Positions 50,927-60,709 of a stretch of 64,000 nucleotides of DNA are shown one piece after another. Numbering within the stretch: the first letter of the stretch is position 1; the number at the start of each line of letters is the position of its first letter. The position numbers and the translations under genes are program-made. This DNA comes from Chaetoceros tenuissimus (Eukaryota; Bacillariophyta; Thalassiosirophyceae; Chaetocerotales; Chaetocerotaceae). The notes below the pieces were generated by a model that did not search any database, was not told where the DNA came from, and was given only the letters and a program-made list of their open reading frames with translations. Location of the stretch: positions 310,001 through 374,000 of the forward strand of contig BLLK01000019.1 in assembly GCA_021927905.1 (NCBI GenBank). Direction: 5' to 3'.

Positions 50927-52366
50927 TTAGCACGAGCTTTCATCAGCATGGCTTTTATGCTCAAGATCTTTGTTCCTACTGCTTTGAGATCCTGACTTTG
51001 CACTCTGCCCACTGAATTTTGAAACGTCATAGGAAATAGCATCTTCACCCGTAGATGATACAACAAATGACGCCTCAGGTGAAGCGAATGAAATACCTTC
51101 ATACTTCTCCAAATCAGCAGTGTCTGGCTTACTATCAACACTCTCTTCATTTTCAAGATCCATTTCAGCTTGATCTGCTGCTTCTCTTCGCTGATGAATC
51201 TCATCAATTTCCAATTGGACCATGGTAATATTTTCCAAAAAGAAGTCATCACGATCTTCTCTGGATAAGAAGACTATCTTCAATGCATCACGCAAAGGCA
51301 TGTTGCTTCTATTCTTGGATCGTCGCAAATTATGAACTTTATGATATAGAAAAATGCACAGAATGAAAAAGCCTTCGAACCCTTGCAAAAATTCTCTCAT
51401 ATAAACGCCTATCCCTTCTTCGGTCGAGTCTGAACCTAGAGTGATGGTTGTTGGAGTCCAAGTGATGAAGAAAGCAAGAATGTAAAGCGTAGCTTGGAAG
51501 GATACGATTCGCGTGAATTTCAAGTCAGAACTAGATACTCTTGCATCAACTCGAGAGTTATCAGAGTTATTAGGTTCGTCGCTATTTCTTGGTGTAGAGG
51601 AGTCTGCAGCAGATGTACTGCCAAGCCTGTTTCTCCTCTCGAAAAGAAATGTATTGACAATGATTGTCAACATACACAAGATCAAGAGACCAAAGACAAC
51701 ATAGAGGTAACCTAATATCGCCCAATTCATTGCGGAATATCCTTTCTCCGTGTAGAGGAAACTACCGTTATCATAGCATTCTTCTCCACCCGGAAACCAG
51801 GTACAATGGAAGGGATATCTAGCAGTGTAACAATGCGGCATCAGAGGGTCAACATTGTAGTATTCATATTTCTGAAATATCCAAGAGCCGACTATACTCA
51901 GCACTAAAGAGATGAGATAGAAGAAAGGCTCAATGTACCTGGATATGGTGCTTGACTTGAGCTTCAACACAAGTACACAAATATAGTATATTGCTAGCCA
52001 TGCGTTGCAAGGAATGTAACTCATGTGTGCAAAATTAAGGGCGAAAGCTTGTGCCGTACAAGTTGCATCATTCCCAAGCATCGGTCCTTTGAAAGGGTAA
52101 ACATTATCCTTTGGCATGGGCAAGGTACCAGCTCCTCCAGCTATGTTGGCAATAAAAAGTATTGATGCAAAAAAAGCTATAATTCGATGGTATGTAGTCC
52201 GTAGACCTTCCTTGGATCGATAGATGACGAAGAAAATAATGAGACATGAGATAGCCGAGATGAGGTTAGACGAGAGGTTCAGATAGAAGCTAGTCCAACT
52301 TTGTGCATCATTATAGATCAGCTCTGGTAGGTAGTAGTATAACCAATCTGGCAGAAAGACATTCAT
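50927..52366 (-). CDS. Seven-transmembrane G-protein-coupled-receptor-like protein, copy 2
   Basis: 479 residues, single exon, a close paralogue of 40912-42471. Shared: N-terminus VFLPDWLYYY-PELIYNDAQ, LSSNLISAISCLIIFF, GTLPMPKDNVYPFKGPML, NDATCTAQAF, HCTWFPGGEECYDNGS, FFILCIFLYHKVHNLRRSKN, REDRDDFFLENITMVQLE and tail ADESSC. The third intracellular loop and C-tail are shorter and most diverged, suggesting altered coupling. Expected at the plasma membrane or an internal membrane; ligand and G-protein partner unknown. Both copies are on the same strand, so this was a tandem duplication later split by mobile and relict DNA. Confidence 0.85.
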   Translation of the reverse strand: MNVFLPDWLYYYLPELIYNDAQSWTSFYLNLSSNLISAISCLIIFFVIYRSKEGLRTTYHRIIAFFASILFIANIAGGAGTLPMPKDNVYPFKGPMLGNDATCTAQAFALNFAHMSYIPCNAWLAIYYICVLVLKLKSSTISRYIEPFFYLISLVLSIVGSWIFQKYEYYNVDPLMPHCYTARYPFHCTWFPGGEECYDNGSFLYTEKGYSAMNWAILGYLYVVFGLLILCMLTIIVNTFLFERRNRLGSTSAADSSTPRNSDEPNNSDNSRVDARVSSSDLKFTRIVSFQATLYILAFFITWTPTTITLGSDSTEEGIGVYMREFLQGFEGFFILCIFLYHKVHNLRRSKNRSNMPLRDALKIVFLSREDRDDFFLENITMVQLEIDEIHQRREAADQAEMDLENEESVDSKPDTADLEKYEGISFASPEASFVVSSTGEDAISYDVSKFSGQSAKSGSQSSRNKDLEHKSHADESSC

Positions 52367-52923
52367 TTTGAGGCAAAATATTGATCAAGATCAAATAGTG
52401 ACGGGGATGAGTCCGAATGAAAGTGTACCGTAGTAGGTCAAAATGATTGATATAGTTGTATGCAGATTTTCAACGCAACGACAGCAGACCTCAGCAGACG
52501 CACTTTGACAACAAGAAGAGTGGATGATAGAGATGCGTCAGTCAAAGCGTCAGCATCGAAGATTGTCAGCTGTCAATCCTTCTTCAAGGATACTTTGAAC
52601 ATCCATTACTTAACTATAGCATGACATATTCCTTTTCTTGGATACTACTTATTGCTTTTTAATTATCTGATACGACTGCTTACAAAAAATACAAAAGAGA
52701 AAAGAGAGTTCTACGCATTTTAAGTGGGGCTAATTTCGCTATATACATCGTTATAAGACATGACACGTCTAACGTAGATTGTCTTCATTTTTACTCTCTC
52801 TCATAACCACTTATTCTCAGAACATATCACATGTTTTATGAAATTGCAGCATGTCTTCATCACTTCGTCTCATTATTCTTTCAAAAGAGACTGCATTAAA
52901 ACTAAACATAACTGAATCAATCA
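52367..52923. other. Divergent promoter region
   Basis: 557 bp between receptor copy 2 and the gamma-glutamyltransferase gene. No gene. Confidence 0.5.
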
Positions 52924-55857
52924 ATGGATCTCGATGAGAGATATTACAGCGATGATGAGTACGACGACGAGGATGACGCCTTGTCGTTCGATGAAGAAGA
53001 CCAAGAAGAATTTCAAGCCATAGATCCACACTTGACCATCACTGCGTCTTCATCGACCATTCTAGCAAGAAACGTAAATCCCTTCCCAAGACATTCCAGT
53101 GAACGATCCACTGGAAGTTTCAATTCATATTCATCCATGAGTGACCTCCCCCCTCGTCATCGTAATAGACTACCAAGTGCATCGAGTCAAGTATCTGCTA
53201 CTCCTCCTGTGCAACCAACACCGACATCGGCACAAGGAGGACTCGATACCATTAATTCCTTTCGAGCGACCACTCCGACCCAGTCCAATGCAAGTACACC
53301 GAATGCATCGCCAACCATTACACAGACGACACCACGTATGTCCAACTCATCTGGCATCCGACCAAAAGAACCAGAGCCACCTATACAAGTAGTACAAAAA
53401 AATCATCGACGAACACAAAGTTATACTCATGTACATACACAAAAAGATACACAACCGCAACTTCAACCAGAATTACAAAAACAAATCGCATCCATTTCCT
53501 ATCAGCAAAATCATTCTGTAGATCGTTATTCTATATTTCAGAATTCAAATGGGGATTATGAAGATCAGGGTTATAAATGGAGTTATGTCGATGGATGTGA
53601 TTCTTCTTCTTTAAGTGATGATGTACATACACCAGGTTCCATCAAGAGTCTCAAGAGGAAACATCGGAGGAAAAAGTTAAAAGAAGAGAAAGCGAGTTTA
53701 GGCCGATTGTTGATTTTATTGGGTGTAGCTTTTAGTCTTGTGTTTATTGCTCATCACAATTATGTCATGAGTGATGATTATGATGAATATGGTCAGTTGA
53801 AGAATACTACTACTAGTGCAAGTAGTAGTAGTGATCCTTGGTTGCAAGACAATTCTACTCAAAAAGATGCATCGGAAGGTGGTATATATCATTCACCTCC
53901 AGCTATGCCCATGGATAGAGCTGCAATAGATGACTTACGACAAAAGTCATCTATAAGTGGAGTGTATAATGGAGCTGTGTCAGCAGATGATGCAAGATGT
54001 AGTGAAATGGGTATGAAAGTAATGAGAGATCAAAATGGCAATGCTATGGATGCAGCTGTCACAACTGCATTTTGTTTAGGTTTGGTCAATCCAGCTTCAT
54101 CGGGCATTGGAGGTGGAGGTTTTATTTTGGTACATTCGCAACCTAGGAAAACGCCTTTGAATGAAACAAGACCGCAAACTCCTTTTGAAGATCAAAGGTT
54201 GAAGAAAGATGATGATTTATTGGATTCACAGGGAAAGAGAATGGAAGTGATTGATTGTAGAGAAGCTGCACCGAGTAAAGCAACTTATGACATGTTTGAG
54301 AGCATTACGAAAGGAGATTCTACCATAGGTCCTCTTGCCATTGCAGTTCCTGGTGAATTACGAGGACTTGAATTAGCACATATGCGATATGGCTCTCTTT
54401 CGTGGGAAAAAGTATTGGCTCCAGTCATTGAGCTTGCACAAAAAGGAGTAATTGTGTCAGATACTTTGGCAAAGGAAATCCATGACAACAAAGAATTTAT
54501 TCACATGTATGAAGCGTTACGAAATGCATTAACGAGAAACAATACTGGGTTTATGAACGATTATCTTGTAGCTGGAGATGTAATGAAGAGACCTCTCTAT
54601 ACAGCTACACTCAAAAACATTGCTGAGAATGGCGCAGATTACATCTACGACGATGTAACTGCTTCAAATATTGCCCAACAAATACAAAATTTTGGTGGTA
54701 TCATAACATCTCAAGATATACAAAACTACAAACCCATTTTGAGAGATGCCATCGTGACAAAAGTGGATGGTATGACCATAGCCTCTGTACCACCTCCATC
54801 ATCGGGAGGAGCAGTCATTGTTGGTGCTTTGCGATTTTTATCTGGATATTCTAATCCATACGCTACCTTTGCAAATACGTTATCTGTACATAGATTTGTC
54901 GAGGCACTCAAACATGTTTTTGCAATTCGCATGTCTTTGAGTGATCCAGCATTTTATTCCAACGTGACTGCTACTGCTGTAAAAGACTTGACGTCAGGTT
55001 TATTCATGGAAGAATTGAGACAATCTACTTTGGACGATAATATTTTACCATTGAACAAATATGGAGGTAAATGGGCACTCATTAGTGTTGCAGACGATCA
55101 AGGAAACGCCAAAGATGCACACGAAGGAGACCGTCGACGTAACTTACGAAATCAAAATACAGAACACGACAAAAGAAAGCAAAACAGAAGAAGAAGAACA
55201 ATGGGATTCAATTATCTAGAAGATCATGGTACTTCTCATTTGAATGTGGTGGATAAAGACCGAAACGCAGTATCCATCACCACATCTGTCAATTATTACT
55301 TTGGATCAACATATGCGTGTCCATCCACAGGTATAATTTTCAACAATGTCATGGACGACTTTTCTACACCTGGACGAACAAATACCTATGGTTTACACCC
55401 CGCTGAAAGCAATTACATTGCTCCAGGCAAACGTCCATTAAGTTCCATGTCACCCACCATGATTTTTGACTCCAGTGGTACTTCGAATGAATTGGGAAAT
55501 CTCATGCTGGTGGTGGGTGCTTCGGGAGGTCCCAAAATCATTTCTGCAGTATTACAAATCATTTTAAACCACTTGTATCGTGGCTTACCACTTTTTGAAT
55601 CTGTGGTTCAAGCCCGTGTCCACAATCAATTATTATATCATGGATCCTCTGGCACAAGTTATGAAAGTAGTACTTTATTGGATGGTCACATGATTGAAAC
55701 ATGTAATCAAACCAGGAATGCATTACGGAAACGTCATCACAAATTATATCCTATTGATTATACTGGTACTTGTCAGGCAATTTCTGTAGATGTGGATACG
55801 AATGAACTTACTGCTACTTCCGATCCTCGAAAGAATGGAAAGAGTTCAGGGTACTAA
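52924..55857 (+). CDS. Membrane-anchored gamma-glutamyltransferase with long cytosolic extension
   Basis: 977 residues, single exon. The first ~255 residues are acidic then Ser/Thr/Pro/Gln-rich and apparently disordered. A basic stop (KRKHRRKKLKEEK) precedes one signal-anchor helix (LGRLLILLGVAFSLVFIAHH, about 258-277). The GGT domain follows: GNAMDAAVTTAFCLGLVNPA, SGIGGGGFILVH, the autocleavage/catalytic Thr in DHGTSHLNVVD (Thr near 769), NNVMDDFSTPG, PLSSMSPTMIF and VVGASGGPKIISAVLQIILN. GGT cleaves gamma-glutamyl bonds of glutathione outside the cell or in vacuoles. Typical GGTs are about 570-600 residues, so the N-terminal extension is the unusual part. A charged insert (RRNLRNQNTEHDKRKQNRRR) lies just before the cleavage site. 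Confidence 0.92.
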   Translation: MDLDERYYSDDEYDDEDDALSFDEEDQEEFQAIDPHLTITASSSTILARNVNPFPRHSSERSTGSFNSYSSMSDLPPRHRNRLPSASSQVSATPPVQPTPTSAQGGLDTINSFRATTPTQSNASTPNASPTITQTTPRMSNSSGIRPKEPEPPIQVVQKNHRRTQSYTHVHTQKDTQPQLQPELQKQIASISYQQNHSVDRYSIFQNSNGDYEDQGYKWSYVDGCDSSSLSDDVHTPGSIKSLKRKHRRKKLKEEKASLGRLLILLGVAFSLVFIAHHNYVMSDDYDEYGQLKNTTTSASSSSDPWLQDNSTQKDASEGGIYHSPPAMPMDRAAIDDLRQKSSISGVYNGAVSADDARCSEMGMKVMRDQNGNAMDAAVTTAFCLGLVNPASSGIGGGGFILVHSQPRKTPLNETRPQTPFEDQRLKKDDDLLDSQGKRMEVIDCREAAPSKATYDMFESITKGDSTIGPLAIAVPGELRGLELAHMRYGSLSWEKVLAPVIELAQKGVIVSDTLAKEIHDNKEFIHMYEALRNALTRNNTGFMNDYLVAGDVMKRPLYTATLKNIAENGADYIYDDVTASNIAQQIQNFGGIITSQDIQNYKPILRDAIVTKVDGMTIASVPPPSSGGAVIVGALRFLSGYSNPYATFANTLSVHRFVEALKHVFAIRMSLSDPAFYSNVTATAVKDLTSGLFMEELRQSTLDDNILPLNKYGGKWALISVADDQGNAKDAHEGDRRRNLRNQNTEHDKRKQNRRRRTMGFNYLEDHGTSHLNVVDKDRNAVSITTSVNYYFGSTYACPSTGIIFNNVMDDFSTPGRTNTYGLHPAESNYIAPGKRPLSSMSPTMIFDSSGTSNELGNLMLVVGASGGPKIISAVLQIILNHLYRGLPLFESVVQARVHNQLLYHGSSGTSYESSTLLDGHMIETCNQTRNALRKRHHKLYPIDYTGTCQAISVDVDTNELTATSDPRKNGKSSGY

Positions 55858-56045
55858 AGAGATTTACATATTTGGAAATTTTTGAATAGAAAAGCAAATG
55901 ATTGCTACAAGTAGTTTGTTCATCCTAAATGATTCATTCGTTACATTACATTTCTGGTCTACAATAGTTGTAGTCATTCTACATACATGAGATACTTGAC
56001 TCAAACTAAGAATACATACTAAACAAACTCCAAGTAAGGTATTCT

Positions 56046-56543
56046 TCACTTCTTGTCAATAAGAAACTCAAGTTCATAATATTCAGTAGTAATGTTAATA
56101 TCAGCCTTGATATCCACATCACAAGGACGACGGAATGAATTCATGATTCTGTCTCGAATTGATTCTTCATCTCTTGGACCGACTGCAGTACGGCGAATGA
56201 TTGGCTTGGGAGTTTTCATTTGTCTATGATAGGCATTCTTGATACTCGCTTGAAACTTTTGACGAGCACTGGGAATTGGTTTCTGATAGGCATTCTTGAT
56301 ACTGGCTTGAAAGGTTTTTCGAGCATTTGTTTCATTATTTTGATTAGAAACAGCGGATCGACGGATAGGTTTTGGTTTTCGAAAGCCTAATTTACGAAAG
56401 TTCTCATGCATCTCATCGGATACCTCTCCATATAATTTTGTATCGAGTCTCTTGTGGAATGCATTCAAGTTATTGCTGACAAATGCACATGTGACTGATG
56501 CATGGACTAGAATGGTAATGTAGAATACAGCTAGTTTCATCAT
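56046..56543 (-). CDS. Small probable plastid protein with TEYY-EFL tail
   Basis: 165 residues, single exon. Signal peptide (KLAVFYITILVHASVTCA) followed directly by FVSN, the diatom plastid-type Phe motif. The mature part is basic, with a direct repeat FQASIKNAYQKP / FQASIKNAYHRQ. It ends INITTEYYELEFLIDKK. No domain recognised. The end matches IALPTEYYNEEFLLDDE in the next gene on the same strand, so the motif may be functional. Plastid location is inferred. Confidence 0.68.
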   Translation of the reverse strand: MMKLAVFYITILVHASVTCAFVSNNLNAFHKRLDTKLYGEVSDEMHENFRKLGFRKPKPIRRSAVSNQNNETNARKTFQASIKNAYQKPIPSARQKFQASIKNAYHRQMKTPKPIIRRTAVGPRDEESIRDRIMNSFRRPCDVDIKADINITTEYYELEFLIDKK

Positions 56544-56983
56544 TGTTTACGTTAAATGTAATTCTATTTATGGTTTAGGAATGGTAGGAAGCAAATATGA
56601 AAAAAGAACAAATGCTGCTTTTGATCTTCTTTGTTGTGTTGTTCCCTCTTCCATCTTCATTCTCCAGTGTTCGCATCGACGGGCATTGACGCTGTGTCAA
56701 TATTGGCCTAAAATGATGTATTCCCGTATGACAATGACTCTCTATTTTTCGGAAAACAAATTCTTTCTACTTCAATGATCTATTCTCTCTATTTCTTAAT
56801 ATTAAGGAAAGAACCAACATATCTTTCATTTGGAAAAATTAATGAATAAAAAACTAAATAGTTTTTGTTTTTTTCCACATATGAGTCGAGTCCAGTCTGA
56901 AAGAACAGTTGTTGTTTTTTATTTCTCAAAAGCAACACCATACTATATCCAACAGTTGCAGCAACCAATTATAGTGCTAAAAA
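56544..56983. other. Intergenic
   Basis: 440 bp between the two small plastid-protein genes. No gene recognised. Confidence 0.45.
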
Positions 56984-57721
56984 CTATAATAAAGAAATTT
57001 CATCCGGCATTTCATCATCCAATAGAAACTCTTCATTATAATATTCAGTCGGAAGTGCAATTTCCTCCAAAACATTTCGAACAAGTTTGCCAGATGATTT
57101 TAATCCATGCATTCGAAGAGTTTCCGGACCCATTTCTTTTACAGGAATTTCTTCCTCCGTTTCTATTTTTTCCTCTTTTTCAGTAGGGTCTGATACAGCT
57201 GCACGTGGAATATCAAATCGTTTCTTTTTCTTATTTGTATTTTCTGAATGTGAAATTATATCTTTTGCAATGCTAGCTTGAGCTTCTTGTACCATTCTCA
57301 TAGCTTCTGCTTCTGCTCTAGCTTGTGCTTCTCTCTTCTCAGCGTCTTGTTGTTCTTTTAAAATGGCTTTCTGCCTTTTCAGTTCTTTCCTTTGTTCCTC
57401 TTGTATTTTAAAAACATTTATTTTTGGCGATGAAATAGTTTCAACAGAAGTCACAATCGCTTCACATTCAGCCATTTTCTCTACTTCATATTCTACAGCT
57501 TGTTCTAATGATCTATAGTCTATACTACATTCTGCCGACCACTCGACTGCCTTTTCTGCTGCAGCCTCTATTTCAGCATAAGTTTGAGCAGCAAGTGGAA
57601 CAAACGTTCTTTCGAACTGTATAGATGAAAGTGCTATGCTTCTCGACGGCGTAAGAAACGCTGAGGTCCAATTGATTTTTAGTAGTACTAGAGTAGTAAA
57701 TAGTTTCATTGGATTCATCAT
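56984..57721 (-). CDS. Probable plastid coiled-coil protein with TEYY-EFL motif
   Basis: 245 residues, single exon. Hydrophobic leader (MKLFTTLVLLKINW) followed by TSAFLTPSRS, close to the canonical ASAFAP plastid-transit motif. Acidic, Ala/Glu-rich helices (YAEIEAAAEKAVEWSAEC, LEQAVEYEVEKMAECEA) and a long coiled coil (EEQRKELKRQKAILKEQQDA) precede the tail. The tail contains ETLRMHGLKSSGKLVRNVLE then IALPTEYYNEEFLLDD. Function unknown; it shares the TEYY-x-x-EFL element with the neighbouring 165-residue protein. Confidence 0.7.
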   Translation of the reverse strand: MMNPMKLFTTLVLLKINWTSAFLTPSRSIALSSIQFERTFVPLAAQTYAEIEAAAEKAVEWSAECSIDYRSLEQAVEYEVEKMAECEAIVTSVETISSPKINVFKIQEEQRKELKRQKAILKEQQDAEKREAQARAEAEAMRMVQEAQASIAKDIISHSENTNKKKKRFDIPRAAVSDPTEKEEKIETEEEIPVKEMGPETLRMHGLKSSGKLVRNVLEEIALPTEYYNEEFLLDDEMPDEISLL

Positions 57722-58024
57722 GCTTCAGTAATGTTTGTTCTTTCTTTTTTATTTTATGTTTAGCTTTATCGGTGTGACACTCTCACATTCTCTCTTTTTG
57801 TTCTCTGCATCTCATCAGATCTCAGATGGAACAGACTGGAACTGGGAATGCAGACTTTTTCCGTGACAACATGATGACGTAATTATGACGAATCAAAACA
57901 ATGACGTATTAATTGGAAAAGGACAGAAGGATGAAGACCATTCATTTTTTCCAACAATACATTCAAACTATACAGAGATAGGTACCATCATCATACTGCA
58001 AAACTCTGTCACTATAGCATCGAT
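57722..58024. promoter_or_regulatory. Divergent promoter with two TGACGT elements
   Basis: Between two outward-facing genes. TGACGTAA at 57875 and TGACGTAT at 57902 are 27 bp apart in the same orientation, with ATGACGAATC between. Paired TGACGT motifs act as CO2/cAMP-responsive elements in Phaeodactylum. The role here is inferred only. Confidence 0.4.
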
Positions 58025-59071
58025 ATGACCTCTTCTACATCATTACATCCTATACAGAATACAAACAAAGAAGAGAATCTAATAGTGACACTGCAAACAT
58101 GGCTTCAACACGAAACAAAACTCCCTCTGATTGACTTGCGATCGCATACCGAATATCAAACCAAAAGACTAAAAGTAAATGAGCGTATAATTGTACATTT
58201 ACCTTTTGAAGATTTACAATCAGGTGAACGATCGTGTGAATTGCCTCCTCGAAATGTACAATTTGCAATTCTCATTCCATCTCATACAAATATGGATCTT
58301 GTGCATGAATTATTCTTTGGTAGAAAAAGTAAAGCGACGCAACAATCTCGTAAACCATGGTTTGTTCTACAAATACTGATTGAAAATGAGAGTTTATGGA
58401 GTGATGCGGAAGCTTTGAATTTAGTTTGTAAAGAAGCTTTAGATCCATTATGTCAAGCACGATTATGGAAACCTGATGGCATGGTAGAAAATACTTTATT
58501 ACCATTGTTACAAGACAAATTCAAAAGTGAAAGTTGCGAATCGTTTACAATATGGGATTTGGGTAGTGGTGCTGGTCGTGATGTATGTTTTTTAGCAGAA
58601 GAACTAAAACATATATCAACAAACATGTCCAAGAATTTTACAATTGTTGGCTTTGACAATCACAAGGGAAGTGCAGCACGGTCCAATCCATTCTGGAAAA
58701 ATAGAGGAGTAGCAGATGTGACGGCAAGTAAATTATTGAATCTGCAACATGTACATTTATTACATGATGCAATACAAGAAGAGAAAAATCTTGTTTGTTT
58801 GTATGCGGTACGATTTCTCAATCGGACCATGCTTCGTTTTATAGCTTCTTGTACAAATATAAAAGGTATTTTTGCAATGTCGCATTTTTGCAAAGAAACC
58901 AAGGATTCAGAATGGAATTTTGAACATCCCAATGTCAAACATGTACTTGAGAGGAATGAACTTGAGGAATTATTTTCAGCTGAGAATGGATGGGAAACAC
59001 TACATGACTCTATTTGTATGGATGGAGATCATGGTAGGACATTGATTCATTTTTGTGCAAGAAAGATGTAA
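58025..59071 (+). CDS. Rhodanese-like / SAM-dependent methyltransferase fusion
   Basis: 348 residues, single exon. The N-terminal ~105 residues look rhodanese-like (LPLIDLRSHTEYQTKRLK, IIVHLPFEDL, FAILIPSHTNMDLVHELFFG). The loop where active rhodaneses carry Cys has no Cys, so this half is probably a binding or inactive domain. After a linker comes a class I methyltransferase with motif I FTIWDLGSGAGRDVCFLAEE, IVGFDNHKG, and LVCLYAVRFLNRTMLRFI, matching TehB-like folds. The same rhodanese-plus-methyltransferase order is known in some protist proteins, but the substrate is unknown. Confidence 0.72.
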   Translation: MTSSTSLHPIQNTNKEENLIVTLQTWLQHETKLPLIDLRSHTEYQTKRLKVNERIIVHLPFEDLQSGERSCELPPRNVQFAILIPSHTNMDLVHELFFGRKSKATQQSRKPWFVLQILIENESLWSDAEALNLVCKEALDPLCQARLWKPDGMVENTLLPLLQDKFKSESCESFTIWDLGSGAGRDVCFLAEELKHISTNMSKNFTIVGFDNHKGSAARSNPFWKNRGVADVTASKLLNLQHVHLLHDAIQEEKNLVCLYAVRFLNRTMLRFIASCTNIKGIFAMSHFCKETKDSEWNFEHPNVKHVLERNELEELFSAENGWETLHDSICMDGDHGRTLIHFCARKM

Positions 59072-59211
59072 AATATATATGGTTTAACTTATTCTACTTT
59101 TTGAGTTTACTTTCTTTCCCTAGTATCTCCAAGTGAATGGGCACTTTTCTAGTTGTATGTATTACTTATTTTCCCTTCACATTCATTCAAGTCATGTCTA
59201 ATGTATGACTA

Positions 59212-59838
59212 TTACATTGCAACCCTTCTAGGAACACTTGATGATCGAGAACTAGGTGCTTTGCTCTTTAATGATATAGATCTTGCATGCTTTGGTAGTC
59301 TATCTACACGAGCACTCAGTCTATCATCCCTTTCGGCGATTTGCATACGTGCACGTCCAAAACGAATGCTTTGTCTCAATTGTTTAGGAGTGATTGCCTC
59401 TAATCTTCGAGGTGCAGCGTTGAATTGCTGCTCTTCTCTGTTCTCACGAGGATATCCTCTTGGAGGGTTGGCAAGTTCATACCTTCCTTCTTCGTGTAGT
59501 AGGAAAGATGGATAATAATCCTGAGCACATGGTGTACCACCGACTTGGATACTGAATTTTGTAGAGGCATCTGTCAATGAGTGTTCAGAAAAGGATGCTG
59601 CTCTCTCACGCATTACATGTTCTCTACTCTCTCTGCCAGGTAGACTCACATCATCATCTGAACTATAGATGTCAACTAGTTGACGTTGATTCTGAATGAG
59701 ATCAACACGTCTCTCAATTTGAGGATGTAAATACTTTCTATTGTCTACCTTCTTTTTATTTATGAATTCAGCAAGCTTATCTGATTGAGGTCTGAACCTC
59801 TCCAAGTTTGTGCGTACGTTTGATGTTTCACGGACCAT
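59212..59838 (-). CDS. Unknown protein, TPCAQDYY family, long form
   Basis: 208 residues, single exon. No domain recognised. Rich in Arg, Ser and Glu and probably poorly structured. Two blocks are conserved with the shorter gene 60710-60976: FINKKKVDNRKYLHPQI and GGTPCAQDYYPSFLL. The C-terminal half (LRQSIRFGRARMQIAERDDR, LPKHARSISLKSKAPSSR) is basic and absent from the short form. No signal or membrane segment, so probably nuclear or cytosolic. Confidence 0.62.
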   Translation of the reverse strand: MVRETSNVRTNLERFRPQSDKLAEFINKKKVDNRKYLHPQIERRVDLIQNQRQLVDIYSSDDDVSLPGRESREHVMRERAASFSEHSLTDASTKFSIQVGGTPCAQDYYPSFLLHEEGRYELANPPRGYPRENREEQQFNAAPRRLEAITPKQLRQSIRFGRARMQIAERDDRLSARVDRLPKHARSISLKSKAPSSRSSSVPRRVAM

Positions 59839-60709
59839 ACTGTTGTTTGTATTTGTAAGTTTATGATGTATTTTGTATGAAGAGGAAGGGAGAAGTGAAA
59901 AGCGGTCGAGGAAAGATGAGATAAAAAGAAGGGTTCTCTATATATTCCGACAGTTGAAACAAAAATTTAATCTGTTGATGGCTTCGCGTGCATAGTACGA
60001 CTTTATTTTCTTGTTTAGAGCTATTTTGGTATCTGCTTTTCTGTGTCCGTCGCACTATTCATCTAGTTTGTGCGCCATCCAGTCCTATTTTTGTATCCAC
60101 TCTTCTGCTTCCCTACTTAAGTTTGGGCGCCCATCCTCCGGTCTATTTTTTGTGAACTAGGTGCACGTCAGAGTTTTGTCATGTCAATAAGGTTCGCACA
60201 ACTTCTTTGATGGATACGAGATAGATGATCGAACAGCCTTGTCGAAATATTTTTGTGATAGTGAGTAGCATTTTATTGCTTTATCACATATTCATATGGC
60301 TTCTTTTCTGCTGAAGAGGATTCTCTTCTTTCTAAGGCGACAAAATGATGGTCAATGTTCCACTGAATAAAAGAAGAAATGCTCTTCAAAAGTAATTGAA
60401 CAGTTGTTCTTCGCGATATCACTCTCAATGATATTGTTTGTGTTTACTACTATTATTCATATTTTATAGGTTTATACTTTTCTTATAGGAAGTAGTACCA
60501 TATTATGGTTATGTGTACTTTTTTCGCACATGACTACTATTGTTCTAACTCATATTCCTATTACTTTCTTTGCTTCTACTCACAACTCAACCCCTTTGAT
60601 ATCAAGAGAGTAGTATTTTCCCAAACCCAGTCTGCATTTTCGAACCAACCGTCTTCTGTATACCCACAGATTCTAACTTCTCTTTGCTTTATTCATTTTA
60701 TTCACGCTC
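59839..60709. other. Intergenic
   Basis: 871 bp between the two TPCAQDYY-family genes. Two loosely repeated stretches near 60060-60105 and 60118-60165 (TTTGTGCGCCATCC / TTTGGGCGCCCATCC). No gene seen. Confidence 0.45.
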
